From UBA7330 sp965243485 (GTDB taxonomy: Bacteria; Bacteroidota; Bacteroidia; Cytophagales; Cyclobacteriaceae): a stretch of DNA of 64,000 bases. This document shows positions 33,062-42,514 of the stretch, one piece after another. A program made the translations under genes and the position numbers. The notes under the pieces were generated by a model that saw only the letters and a program-made list of their open reading frames with translations, made no database searches and was not told the DNA's origin. The DNA lies in contig CBDEVP010000001.1 of the NCBI GenBank assembly GCA_965243485.1, positions 2,108,001-2,172,000 on the forward strand, written 5' to 3'. The first letter of the stretch is position 1, and each line of letters opens with the position of its first letter.

Positions 33062-34381
33062 GTGAGAATCTTTTTTACCAAACGGTTTTATGGATTCCTG
33101 GTGTTGCTGATCGTAGCGTTTTTGATTGGCTACTATTTCACCTTTGTTTTTTTATTCGCAAAGTTGGGAGTCGGATTGATGGCGGGGTTCCTGCTTTTTG
33201 AAATAACCATACTCTTTGCAACAAAGGGAAATTTGGCAGCGGAACGTACCTGCAGCGGTCGGTTTTCCAACGGAGATGAAAATGAAGTTCACATCCGGAT
33301 ACAAAACCGATTTGGTTTTAAGGTCGAATTGCAGGTTTTTGATGAATTACCATATCTTTTTCAAAGACGGGATTTGTTTTTTCGTTTGTCCATGCCTGCC
33401 AATAGTGAGCGGCAGATCACTTATTCCCTCAGGCCCACCATGAGGGGAAGTTACTCGTTTGGACATGTCATTTTGCTGGTTAGTACCCCACTGGGTCTGG
33501 TCCGGAGAAAGCTAAAGAGTGGCGAAGAAAAGGAAGTAAGGGTTTATCCATCCTTCATCAGGATTCATAAGTATGAATTGATGGCCATCTCTCAAAACCT
33601 AACCCTCCAGGGACAAAAGCAGGTGAGGCGGGTTGGAACCAGTAAGGAGTTTGACACCATCAAAGATTACGTTTGGGGAGATGACCCACGGAACATCAAC
33701 TGGTCAGCGACTGCCAGGCGGGGACATTTGATGACCAATCACTACATCGATGAAAGGGCGCAGCATATTATTTGTGTACTCGATAAAAGTCGCTCTATGA
33801 AAATGCCTTTTGAGGGACTAACCTTGCTGGATTATGCGATAAATGCCTCGCTGGTGATTTCGGATGTTTCCCTGAAAAAAGGAGATCGTGCAGGGTTGCT
33901 GTCTTTTGAAAACAAGGTGGATTCTTTTGTTCAACCTGGAAATAAAAACACCCAGTTGTACCAGATCATGGAAGCGCTGTATAACCAGGATACATCTTTT
34001 CGTGAACCGGATTTTGCATCCCTGTTTGCTTTTTGTAATAAGAACATCCGCCAGAGAAGTTTGTTGCTGATCTTCACCAATTTTGAATCGATACACAGCT
34101 TAAGAAGACAAATGAGCTTTCTTAAGATGCTGAACCGCAAACACCTGGTAGTATTGGTTTATTTTAGAAATACAGAGGTGGACTTTCTTCTTAAAGAAGA
34201 AGCTTCCACCACCCGCAAGATCTACAATCAGGCCATAGGCTATCAGATGCTGGAGGAAAAATTATTGATCAGGGATGAACTCCACCGGAATAACATCCTT
34301 TCACTCTATACCACCCCCCGGAATCTGAGCGTTGATGTGATTAACAAATACATCGAGATCAAAACCAAACGGATGATCTGA
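33062..34381 (+). CDS. DUF58 protein with von Willebrand-like fold
   Basis: A 439-residue protein with two N-terminal helices (residues 10-52) and a beta-rich domain. The DUF58 core is EFDTIKDYVWGDDPRNINW at 197-215, and a metal-ion-dependent adhesion motif DKSRS follows (D241, S243, S245). The GTG start at 33062 is the only one with the helix pair. It is the usual partner of MoxR. It ends the coupled run and converges on the M16 gene 60 bp away. Confidence 0.9.
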   Translation: MRIFFTKRFYGFLVLLIVAFLIGYYFTFVFLFAKLGVGLMAGFLLFEITILFATKGNLAAERTCSGRFSNGDENEVHIRIQNRFGFKVELQVFDELPYLFQRRDLFFRLSMPANSERQITYSLRPTMRGSYSFGHVILLVSTPLGLVRRKLKSGEEKEVRVYPSFIRIHKYELMAISQNLTLQGQKQVRRVGTSKEFDTIKDYVWGDDPRNINWSATARRGHLMTNHYIDERAQHIICVLDKSRSMKMPFEGLTLLDYAINASLVISDVSLKKGDRAGLLSFENKVDSFVQPGNKNTQLYQIMEALYNQDTSFREPDFASLFAFCNKNIRQRSLLLIFTNFESIHSLRRQMSFLKMLNRKHLVVLVYFRNTEVDFLLKEEASTTRKIYNQAIGYQMLEEKLLIRDELHRNNILSLYTTPRNLSVDVINKYIEIKTKRMI

Positions 34382-34441
34382 CTTGGCTTGCTGCTGCTGA
34401 CTTAAAATGCAACCTTTCGCGCCTAAATTGCAGCCTCATTG

Positions 34442-37300
34442 CTACCGGTCTGCAGGGACCATGTTTTCGGTGATCAGCTCACCTTTGGGATCCAGGTCTA
34501 CCACGTCATAGCCAAGTTTCTCAAGCTTCGGTCGGTTTGAGGCTGCATCACCTACCACCAGTATATACATGTTGTCCGGATCAAGGTATTTATCAGCCAA
34601 TCTGTTTATCTCTTCCTTTGAGATATTCTTAATGATCTCTGTTTGCTCATCTACAAAGCTCTTATCGAGGTCATAGGTAACAATACGTCTAAGAAATCCC
34701 GCTTTTTGTCCGGGAGTCTCATAGCTTCTGGCATCCCTTTGCCCGATAGAGCGACGCATAAATTCCAGCTCTTCATCCAAAATCCCGTCTTCCTTGTAGT
34801 TTTTGATCTCTTTCACAAATTCAACCACCGCACTGTCAGTAGCCGTAGCCAATACGCCGGCATATGCCTGGTAGGGTCCGGGGTCTTTGGTAGAACTAAA
34901 ATAGCTACCTGCACCGTATGTCCAGCCCTTGTCCTCACGCAGATTGATATTGATCCTGCTGTTGAAAGCACCTCCCAGGGTGTAATTCATTAAATATGAT
35001 TTAAAATAGTCACCTGTAGCATCATATTTCAAATTGGTCATGTAGCCGATCCGGATCTGAGATTGCGGGGCCTGAGGCTTGTCCACCAGATAGATCTTCG
35101 TCTGATCCCCGGGTTTTGGATTGGGCAGCTCAGGCACTTTCACATTTTTACTTGGCCATTTCTTTAAGAAGTCCAGTTTTGAAAGGATATCCTTCCTGTC
35201 TATGTCTCCCACAATGACCAGCTCTCCCAGATTAGGAGAATAGTATTTCTGATAGAATGACCTTACATCTTCAATCGTAATGTTGCTTACCGTTTCTTCG
35301 ATCCCTGACGTTGGAACTGAAAAAATATGCTCATCTCCATAAAGCAACCTGTCAAAAACCTGGTTGGCAATGGCTGAAGGATCTTTCTGGCTGGCAATGA
35401 TACTTTCCATTTGCTGCTTGATGATCCTGTCAAAATCTTCCTGCTTAAATCCCGGTCTCAGAAGCTTTTCCTCCAGCAGTTCAAGTGTTCGATCGATGTT
35501 TTTGGTAAGGGTATTTACACTTACAGTCGTTCCATTTTGGCTTGCTGAAATACTGATACTGCTGCCGATCTTGCGTAGCTCCTCCTGTATGGCCTCGGCA
35601 GAATAATTTTCTGTGGATTCATTCATCATGCTGGCAGTGACGGCAGCGAGACCGCTCTTGGTCGGCTCAACCGCATCAAATTTATGACCACCTTCGAGGG
35701 TAAGCTGAATGGCAACTGTTGGAATTTCACTGCTTTTGGTACCAATCACTTCGATGCCGTTCTTGAATTCTGTCTCCCAAAAATCAGGAACATTGACCAG
35801 TGGACTGGGACCCGGAGTAGGTTTTACACTGCGGTCAAAAGGTTCATTGGTAGGTTTGTTGTATGTGAGTCCAGTGTAATCTGTTTGAGGAAAGGGGTTC
35901 TCTCCACTGGTTTGCTTCTCAAAATTATCCGGTTGAGCGGGGGCCGTCTCAGCATCAGGCAGATAGCTAAGGATCACACCCGGCTGCTTGTAAATGTATT
36001 TGTTGAATACCCGCATCACATCTTCGGCAGTAATATCCAGGTACCTTTGGAGATCTTTTCCTACCAGGTTAGGATCTCCAAATTGAAATTGATACCTCGC
36101 CAATTCAGATACTTTCCCACTGACGCTGGCAAGTCCATTGATAAAATCGGATTCCCTACCGGCCTTGAATTTGGTCAGGTCATCCTCGCTCACTCCATTC
36201 TGAGCAAACTCATCCAGGATCTGCCTCACTTCCGTTTCAAATCCTGACAAAGTCTGTCCGGGATAAGGCAACACAAACATGGTGAACTCCCCTGAATGCT
36301 CTGCAGCTGGATGAAATACTGAAGCCTGAATAGCCTTTTGTGTCAAAACAAACTTTTTGAAGAAATAGGAACTCTGGCCGGTCCCCAGGATTTCCGAGAG
36401 GCAATCCAATGCCGCTTCATCAGGATGCATATTGGGTATGGTAGGATAGGTAAACATCAAGGCAGGGAAGCGAATATTGTTATCTATATGTGAGATGTAT
36501 CGATCGGATTCAATGGTTGCCGGATCAAGATCCAGTTTTTCCACCTCAGGCCCACGGGGAATACTTCCAAAATACTTTTCAACCAGGGGGATGACTTTTT
36601 CCGGATCCACATCGCCACCGATCGTCAGCGCTGCATTGTTAGGGCCATACCAGCGAAGGAAAAAATTCTTCAGGTCATTCAGGTCCGCCCGGTCCAGATC
36701 CTCGAGTAGTCCTATTGTGCTCCATGAATAGGGATGGCCATATGGATACAAAGCAGCAATGGTCTTTTCATTCCACATCCCATAAGGAGCATTCAAATAA
36801 TTCTGTCCCTTCTCATTTTTTACGGTTGCCCGTTGAATTTCAAATTTCTTCTGGGTCACGGCATCGAGGAAAAAGCCCATGCGGTCAGCTTCCAGCCAAA
36901 GCATTGTCTCCAGCTGATTGCTGGGCACCGTTTCATAATAATTGGTACGGTCACGGTTGGTGGAGCCATTTAAGGTACCTCCCGATTCACTCACGATCTT
37001 AAAGTGCTCCTCGTCGGCCACATGATCCGATCCCTGAAACATCATGTGCTCAAAAAAATGAGCAAAGCCTGATTTATTAAGCTCCTCTCTGGCCGACCCC
37101 ACGTGATAGGTCACATCCACATGAACGAGAGGGTCCGAGTGATCTTCATGGATGATCAGTGTAAGTCCATTATCGAGGACGTATTTTTCATAGGGGATCA
37201 CCAACCCGTCTCCATCGTCAGTGACTTTCTCGATGAGTTTGGTTTGGGACTGCGCGTTAAAAGCAAAGAACGTAATCAGGATTAGTATCGTGTTTTTCAT
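34442..37300 (-). CDS. M16-family zinc metallopeptidase, duplicated form
   Basis: About 952 residues with a signal peptide (MKNTILILITFFAFNAQSQ); the ATG at 37300 is chosen for it. The inverted zinc motif HxxEH is HFFEH at 81-85, with the second Glu about 75 residues later. The second half repeats the fold without the zinc motif (VPTVAIQLTLEGGHKFD, LGELVIVGDIDRKDILSKL), as in pitrilysin-like periplasmic peptidases. It degrades short peptides in the periplasm. It stands alone. Confidence 0.93.
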   Translation of the reverse strand: MKNTILILITFFAFNAQSQTKLIEKVTDDGDGLVIPYEKYVLDNGLTLIIHEDHSDPLVHVDVTYHVGSAREELNKSGFAHFFEHMMFQGSDHVADEEHFKIVSESGGTLNGSTNRDRTNYYETVPSNQLETMLWLEADRMGFFLDAVTQKKFEIQRATVKNEKGQNYLNAPYGMWNEKTIAALYPYGHPYSWSTIGLLEDLDRADLNDLKNFFLRWYGPNNAALTIGGDVDPEKVIPLVEKYFGSIPRGPEVEKLDLDPATIESDRYISHIDNNIRFPALMFTYPTIPNMHPDEAALDCLSEILGTGQSSYFFKKFVLTQKAIQASVFHPAAEHSGEFTMFVLPYPGQTLSGFETEVRQILDEFAQNGVSEDDLTKFKAGRESDFINGLASVSGKVSELARYQFQFGDPNLVGKDLQRYLDITAEDVMRVFNKYIYKQPGVILSYLPDAETAPAQPDNFEKQTSGENPFPQTDYTGLTYNKPTNEPFDRSVKPTPGPSPLVNVPDFWETEFKNGIEVIGTKSSEIPTVAIQLTLEGGHKFDAVEPTKSGLAAVTASMMNESTENYSAEAIQEELRKIGSSISISASQNGTTVSVNTLTKNIDRTLELLEEKLLRPGFKQEDFDRIIKQQMESIIASQKDPSAIANQVFDRLLYGDEHIFSVPTSGIEETVSNITIEDVRSFYQKYYSPNLGELVIVGDIDRKDILSKLDFLKKWPSKNVKVPELPNPKPGDQTKIYLVDKPQAPQSQIRIGYMTNLKYDATGDYFKSYLMNYTLGGAFNSRININLREDKGWTYGAGSYFSSTKDPGPYQAYAGVLATATDSAVVEFVKEIKNYKEDGILDEELEFMRRSIGQRDARSYETPGQKAGFLRRIVTYDLDKSFVDEQTEIIKNISKEEINRLADKYLDPDNMYILVVGDAASNRPKLEKLGYDVVDLDPKGELITENMVPADR

Positions 37301-37434
37301 GGTTCGATATTTTTGGCCGTTTAAGGGTTGATCAAAATTATTCATTTCGGCAGTCTGATAGTAACGTATGATTGAGATTTACAGTTTTGGCCGCAGACTT
37401 GCATCAATGGTTTTTATCAGCGTTGAAAGGCATG

Positions 37435-37764
37435 CTATCTTTTAGAGATCTTATTCAGTGAGATGGATCGTTGCCGGGTGCTTTTGAAACGATCGATGTT
37501 TTGATTTCTCTTTTTCAGATGTTTCTGACTTATACCGCTGTTCACCCGTTTGCGCCAAAGATTGAAGCTGCTCCTTTTCAATTGACGCCGCATCACTTGT
37601 ATCACCTGACCTTCGTTGAGTCCAAACTGGAATTCAATGGCTTCAAATGGGGTTCGATCCTCCCAGGCCATTTGTATGATTCTGTCTACTTCTTCACCTT
37701 TTAGCATCACCAGTGAAACCAGCCCTTCAGCCTTTTGTTTGCTTTGCGGATCAGAGATTTTCAC
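37435..37764 (-). CDS. TIGR03643/DUF2805 small protein
   Basis: A 109-residue basic protein. The family mark is clear: IIQMAWEDRTPFEAIEFQFGL and VMRRQLKRSSFNLWRKRV, a helix-turn-helix-like pair followed by a basic tail. It probably binds DNA or RNA; its function is not known. It starts within the last four bases of the PQQ dehydrogenase gene, so the two are translated together, an unusual pairing. Confidence 0.9.
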   Translation of the reverse strand: MKISDPQSKQKAEGLVSLVMLKGEEVDRIIQMAWEDRTPFEAIEFQFGLNEGQVIQVMRRQLKRSSFNLWRKRVNSGISQKHLKKRNQNIDRFKSTRQRSISLNKISKR

Positions 37765-40010
37765 TGATCCACAGGTAATCCATACACCACATAGCCTTTG
37801 GGCAATGCATTTGGCCTTACCGAGTGATCATAGCTGTCGTAGGCGAAATCCGTTGTTGCATTGACAACCAGATAATCTCGTCCATCAATCGAAAACATAC
37901 CGGGCGGACCCTCCGACTCATGGCTGAGTGTAGTTTCCCACAGAACTTTTCCCGTCTCAGCATCAAGTGCATGTAGCTGACCACCTTTTCCCGTTGCAAA
38001 TACGATCCCGGTAGAAGTAACGACCATGCCCTTCCGCGCCACGCCACCCGGAGCGCCAAAGGTTTTGTCTCCCCGTGCATAAACCGAATCCAACCCCACA
38101 GGCTGTTTCCACTTAATAATGCCCTCATTCAGGTCATAAGCCACAATGTAGGACCATGGCGGTCCCAGCAAAGCTGGCCATTCGGTTCCGTAATCAGTCC
38201 GATACCGATTTTCGGGATGCTCCACACCAACCGGGTAATCGGAAAGGGCAGCAACATAGGATTCATCCGGCAGCATTTCAATGCCTCCGGAATCCACCAC
38301 CGGTCCCTGTACTGGTCCTGATTGCCGTATCTGCTGACGAAAACGAAAGTTCAGGCTCTCAGGATTTCCTCCCAAAAACAGATAGAGATCTCTGAGGGTT
38401 TCATCAGTCAGGTGAACGAATCCGGGCATTCTTCCCCGTCCATTCTTCACTACCTCTTCAAACTGAAAGTAGTAAAGCTGTTGACCAATATTTTTTAACG
38501 GAGGGCCTAATCCCCCTTCCATGCTGGCGCCGTGGCAGGTCTGACAGTTTGTTTCATAGATGGATTTCACCTGCGCCACCTGGCTCGATGGCATATTGAG
38601 GGTGGGAGGCTCCACCTTTTCCAGTTGATAGATGCCTGCATGTTCACCTGACATGATATACATGATCCCATTTGAAGGGTCCGATCCTGTATTACCAAAG
38701 TTTGTACCCCCCAGCGATCCGGGCATGATGATGGTTTCATACTGATCTGATGGAGGCACATAAAGGCCGGATTTACCCTTATCAAGTCTTTCTTGCCACA
38801 GGAGTTTTATGCTATCGGAGAAGTAAGGATTAAGTGTTTCAATGGTCACTTCATGCCGGGTAAAAGGGGGCAGCGAAGGTATGGGTTGGGTTGGTGAAGC
38901 TTTTTCACCAGGCATGCTACTTGCCGGGAATGCCTTTTCTTCAATGGGAAAGATCGGCTCCCCTGTTTCCCTGTCAAAGACAAAGACAAAGCCATGCTTG
39001 GTCGCAAGAGAAACAGCGTCAATCTCCTTTCCCTCCCGTGTGATGGTGATCAGCTGTGGGGCCGACGCAGGGTCATAATCCCAGAGATCATGATGTACCG
39101 TCTGGTAGTGCCAAAGACGTTCACCGGTTCTGGCATTCAAGGCCACGAGGCAATTTCCAAAAAGGTTATTGCCCTCACGATCCGCCCCATAGAAATCATA
39201 GGTTGGAGAGCCCACTGGCAGGAATACAATTCCTCGTTCCACATCTACTGACATTTCACTCCATACGTTGGTGCCTCCTACATACTTGTGAGCATCTTTA
39301 GGCCATGTCTCATATCCGTATTCTCCCGGTTTCGGAATGGTGCGAAAAATCCAAACCAAATCACCTGTAACGACATGGTAAGCCCTGACGTAACCCGGTG
39401 GCGAAAAATAACCCTCCCCGGGAGAGGAGCCCATGATCACCAGATCCTCAAAAATAACTCCTGGCATCATAGGTTGTACCCTCCGGACTGCAGTAGGATC
39501 CCGGTCAAGATGTTCCCTGAGGTCTACGTAGCCATTGGTGCCAAAACTTTCAATTGATTTTCCTGTCACTGCATCAATGGCCTGTAAAGAATTCCCCAGG
39601 GTGAAGATGATCCTTTTGTTAGTCCCTTCTTTGCTTTCCCAGTAGTTAAATCCTCTTCTGCCAATTCTCCTCAAACCGGTATGGATCCAAATCTCTTTAC
39701 CTGTTTTGGCATTCAGGGCAACGAGGGAATGATTTTTAGCCATGACGTACATGACAGTATCTACAATGAGGGGATTGATCTGATAAGAATTATCATCGTC
39801 TGTGGGATAGAACCAGGCTACCTCTAACTGACTTACATTGGTTTGATTGATTTCACTGGACTTAAAATACCTGGATTGATCAGGGTTGCCACCATAATGG
39901 TCCCATGATCTGTTATTTCCGGAAGGATCAACACTACAGCTTGTTAAGCAGACCAACAGTGCTACAAGGTTCAACTTAATCCCGTAAAGGATCACTTTCT
40001 TTAGTTTCAT
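37761..40010 (-). CDS. PQQ-dependent dehydrogenase with internal cytochrome c domain
   Basis: A 749-residue lipoprotein (lipobox LTSC, Cys25). The eight-bladed quinoprotein propeller runs from about 35 to 460 and resumes after 560. A cytochrome c domain is inserted between: CQTCH at 489-493 with axial M528 in GRGRMPGF. This layout is that of soluble or lipid-anchored quinoprotein sugar or alcohol dehydrogenases. It oxidises a periplasmic alcohol or sugar and passes electrons to haem. The bacterium must import PQQ or make it elsewhere. The substrate is not clear from the sequence. Confidence 0.9.
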   Translation of the reverse strand: MKLKKVILYGIKLNLVALLVCLTSCSVDPSGNNRSWDHYGGNPDQSRYFKSSEINQTNVSQLEVAWFYPTDDDNSYQINPLIVDTVMYVMAKNHSLVALNAKTGKEIWIHTGLRRIGRRGFNYWESKEGTNKRIIFTLGNSLQAIDAVTGKSIESFGTNGYVDLREHLDRDPTAVRRVQPMMPGVIFEDLVIMGSSPGEGYFSPPGYVRAYHVVTGDLVWIFRTIPKPGEYGYETWPKDAHKYVGGTNVWSEMSVDVERGIVFLPVGSPTYDFYGADREGNNLFGNCLVALNARTGERLWHYQTVHHDLWDYDPASAPQLITITREGKEIDAVSLATKHGFVFVFDRETGEPIFPIEEKAFPASSMPGEKASPTQPIPSLPPFTRHEVTIETLNPYFSDSIKLLWQERLDKGKSGLYVPPSDQYETIIMPGSLGGTNFGNTGSDPSNGIMYIMSGEHAGIYQLEKVEPPTLNMPSSQVAQVKSIYETNCQTCHGASMEGGLGPPLKNIGQQLYYFQFEEVVKNGRGRMPGFVHLTDETLRDLYLFLGGNPESLNFRFRQQIRQSGPVQGPVVDSGGIEMLPDESYVAALSDYPVGVEHPENRYRTDYGTEWPALLGPPWSYIVAYDLNEGIIKWKQPVGLDSVYARGDKTFGAPGGVARKGMVVTSTGIVFATGKGGQLHALDAETGKVLWETTLSHESEGPPGMFSIDGRDYLVVNATTDFAYDSYDHSVRPNALPKGYVVYGLPVDQ

Positions 40011-40162
40011 GCTATGTATGCTAACAAATTATTGGTCCGGTCTTTTAAATCAACGTTCATGATACGTGACTTAAGGACCCAATGAGGAAAATTAATGTTT
40101 AAAAACTGTTGTACAAACCAGGTCGGGAAGGATATACTTCAATTTCAGCATTTCCCTGGTCC

Positions 40163-40474
40163 TCAAACACCATAATCCCGCTCAACTTTTGCGATCCGGA
40201 TGCGAAAGGAGCTATACCATATTTCTCTGCCCTTTTCCCGGGCGACTTTATGCTCCATATTTTCTTTCCATCTCCTGATGGACTCCAGGTCCTTCCAATA
40301 GGAGACAGAAATTCCAAGCTCATTCCTCGCGGATTCAAAACCAAGGTAACCATGCTGTTCTCTGGCCAGTTCTTCCATCCTTAGAGCCATTTGGTGATAG
40401 CCATGATCTCCTTCGGTCCTTACTGAAGTAAAAATGACCGCATAATAGGGAGGATCGGGGGTTTGTGCGATCAT
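40163..40474 (-). CDS. Antibiotic biosynthesis monooxygenase-like (ABM) protein
   Basis: A 103-residue ferredoxin-like single-domain protein with YYAVIFTSVRTEGDHGYHQMALRMEELAREQHGYLGFES and the SYWKDLESIRRWK motif of the ABM family. Some relatives oxidise small substrates or haem; many have unknown roles. It starts within the SixA-like gene's last four bases, so the two are coupled. Confidence 0.88.
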   Translation of the reverse strand: MIAQTPDPPYYAVIFTSVRTEGDHGYHQMALRMEELAREQHGYLGFESARNELGISVSYWKDLESIRRWKENMEHKVAREKGREIWYSSFRIRIAKVERDYGV

Positions 40475-40959
40475 GTAAGATCTTTTGGTTTGATGAAATC
40501 CATCAGTTTCCCCTTTTTATTTCCCAGTTCACTCCATCCGGCGGTCTCAAAATGCAGCCGGACCACGCCGCAAGTAGAGATATTTTCAATATAGGAATCA
40601 CACAGCCGGTTTGACAATTCTGTGAGTCCGGGGTTATGCCCGATCACCGCAATAGATTGATAGCTTTTCATCTCTGAAAGCACTTCGATAAAAGTAGTTG
40701 GAGACCCATGATAGAACCGGGGTTCAAGGACAAGCTTTTCTTCCGGATAGCTCCATTGATCGGCTAAAAAAAGTGCTGTGTAGAACGCGCGACTGGCCGG
40801 GCTTGAGATCATTAGTTCGGGAGACTTAAAATTACTTCCGAGGTAATCTCCCATCTTATTCACGTCCCTTCTGCCTCGTTCACCCAGAGGCCGCTCAAAA
40901 TCTCTCAGATCAAAAGACCAGGAAGATTTAGCATGACGAATGATGAAAAGTGTTAGCAT
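40471..40959 (-). CDS. SixA-like phosphohistidine phosphatase
   Basis: A 162-residue histidine phosphatase. The catalytic RHG motif is present as RHAKSSW (His8) with the second His in VIGHNPGLTEL. The length fits SixA, which removes phosphate from phosphohistidine in phosphorelays. It is the middle gene of a minus-strand run GT9, SixA, ABM. Confidence 0.9.
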   Translation of the reverse strand: MLTLFIIRHAKSSWSFDLRDFERPLGERGRRDVNKMGDYLGSNFKSPELMISSPASRAFYTALFLADQWSYPEEKLVLEPRFYHGSPTTFIEVLSEMKSYQSIAVIGHNPGLTELSNRLCDSYIENISTCGVVRLHFETAGWSELGNKKGKLMDFIKPKDLT

Positions 40960-40977
40960 ACTTGCCGTAAGTTCGCA

Positions 40978-41988
40978 CTAATCCGGCAAATAAAAATCAA
41001 ATACTACCTCTTTCATACACTTAAAGTGACCTTTCGGACATTTTTTGAATCCGAGCTTTGAGCAGGGCCTGCACCCGATCTTATTGTTTTCAAATACGGT
41101 AAACTTTGTTCGATAAGGGTACATCCCGAACGCAGGGATGGTATTTCCCCAGATACTAAAGATCTGCTTCTTAAAGGCTGCTGCCACGTGCATCATGCCC
41201 GTATCGTGGGTAAAAACCCAACGGGCCTGCCGGATGATGGAGGCAGATTGATTGATACTGAACTTTCCACAGCCATTGTAGATCTGGCTTTTCTTACCCA
41301 GTTCACCCAGTTTTTCTTCCCAGGCTTCAGATCCCTCGTGCCTTTTGAAAAATGCTTCGATCTTTTGAGCATTTCCAAGGTCCTCTTTTCCACCGAGTAG
41401 TATGATCGGCTTATTGATCCGGTCACATAGTTCGATCATTCTTTCTACCGGTAGTTGTTTAGTGGCAAATTTTCCACCAATGGCAAACACAGCATATTCA
41501 TTCCTGTGTGTCTCAGGCAGCCAGTCAGGTTCCACTTCATCTTTTTCGGGAATGAAATAGTCGAGTCCGAGGTTATCCATTTTTACCCCGAGTGCTTGTA
41601 CTGTGTCCATGTACCGGTCCACAATGTGCCGGTTGGGAAGGCGGTTCCACTTGAAATTGACCATCAGCCATTTGGCAATGTTGATCTTTCTGAAGGTGTA
41701 GGCTTTCACCCCCAGTGACCATTTGATCCTTTTTGTACGCAGATTGTTGTGGAGATCGATGATCACATCGAAACGTTCTTTCTTCAGCTGACCGATCAGG
41801 TCAACCAGGCTATTTTCCAGGAAATGGAGCTGATCAATGTAAGGATTTGCTTGCAGGATAGACTGGTAAGCTATTTTTGTGGCATAATGGATCTCAGCGT
41901 TTTCCACCTGAGTTTTTAAGGTTCTGATCACAGGGGTGGTGAGTACAATGTCACCAATTGACGAAAAACGAAGGATAAGTATTTTCAT
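40978..41988 (-). CDS. Family 9 glycosyltransferase (heptosyltransferase-like)
   Basis: A 336-residue GT-B enzyme with MKILILRFSSIGDIVLTTPVIRTL at the start and the GT9 donor site FTHDTGMMHVAAAF near 270. A Cys-rich end (GCRPCSKLGFKKCPKGHFKC) is seen in many Bacteroidota members. It probably adds a heptose or related sugar to lipopolysaccharide core. It starts the run with SixA and ABM, 18 bp before SixA. Confidence 0.92.
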   Translation of the reverse strand: MKILILRFSSIGDIVLTTPVIRTLKTQVENAEIHYATKIAYQSILQANPYIDQLHFLENSLVDLIGQLKKERFDVIIDLHNNLRTKRIKWSLGVKAYTFRKINIAKWLMVNFKWNRLPNRHIVDRYMDTVQALGVKMDNLGLDYFIPEKDEVEPDWLPETHRNEYAVFAIGGKFATKQLPVERMIELCDRINKPIILLGGKEDLGNAQKIEAFFKRHEGSEAWEEKLGELGKKSQIYNGCGKFSINQSASIIRQARWVFTHDTGMMHVAAAFKKQIFSIWGNTIPAFGMYPYRTKFTVFENNKIGCRPCSKLGFKKCPKGHFKCMKEVVFDFYLPD

Positions 41989-42102
41989 TTACAAAGATCT
42001 GTACTGGCGCGTCATGGTGGCGTGTTACCATATTCAGCCACTTTTAAAATTAGGTAAACAACATTAATCATTACCTTTATGTTATAAGTAAAAGTATTGA
42101 CA

Positions 42103-42513
42103 ATGAACTATTGGCTGATAAAATCAGAACCCGGAACTTATGCATGGTCAGACCTTGAAGCTGACAAACGAACACTTTGGGATGGAGTAAGGAATTATCA
42201 GGCCAGAAATAACCTGAAGGCCATGGAGGTCGGGGATTTGTGTTTGTACTATCACAGTGTGAATGAAAAGCAGGTGGTTGGTGTTGCAAGAGTAGTAAAA
42301 GCTCATTATCCTGATCCAACGGCTAAAGAGGGTGATTGGGTAGTGGTGGATGTGGTTCCTGAGCTGAAATTGAAAAAAGCCGTGACACTACAAGAGGTCA
42401 AAGCAGAAGAACGACTTGCCAATATGGTGCTAGTGAGGAATTCCAGGCTATCAGTGCAACCTGTGAAAAAGGAGGAATATGACATCATCCTCGAAATGAG
42501 CGAAAGATCCTGA
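42103..42513 (+). CDS. EVE-domain protein
   Basis: A 136-residue single EVE domain of PUA-like fold: NYWLIKSEPGTYAWSDLE, TLWDGVRNYQARNNLKAM and GDLCLYYHS are the binding-pocket segments. EVE domains read modified bases in DNA or RNA. The ATG at 42103 is preferred over a TTG six bases earlier. The next gene begins one base after its stop. Confidence 0.95.
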   Translation: MNYWLIKSEPGTYAWSDLEADKRTLWDGVRNYQARNNLKAMEVGDLCLYYHSVNEKQVVGVARVVKAHYPDPTAKEGDWVVVDVVPELKLKKAVTLQEVKAEERLANMVLVRNSRLSVQPVKKEEYDIILEMSERS

Positions 42514-42514
42514 C

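Noticed and set aside
35684..36247. 187-codon open frame on the plus strand
   Set aside because: Antisense to the M16 peptidase, whose motifs and length are clear; the frame has no family marks.
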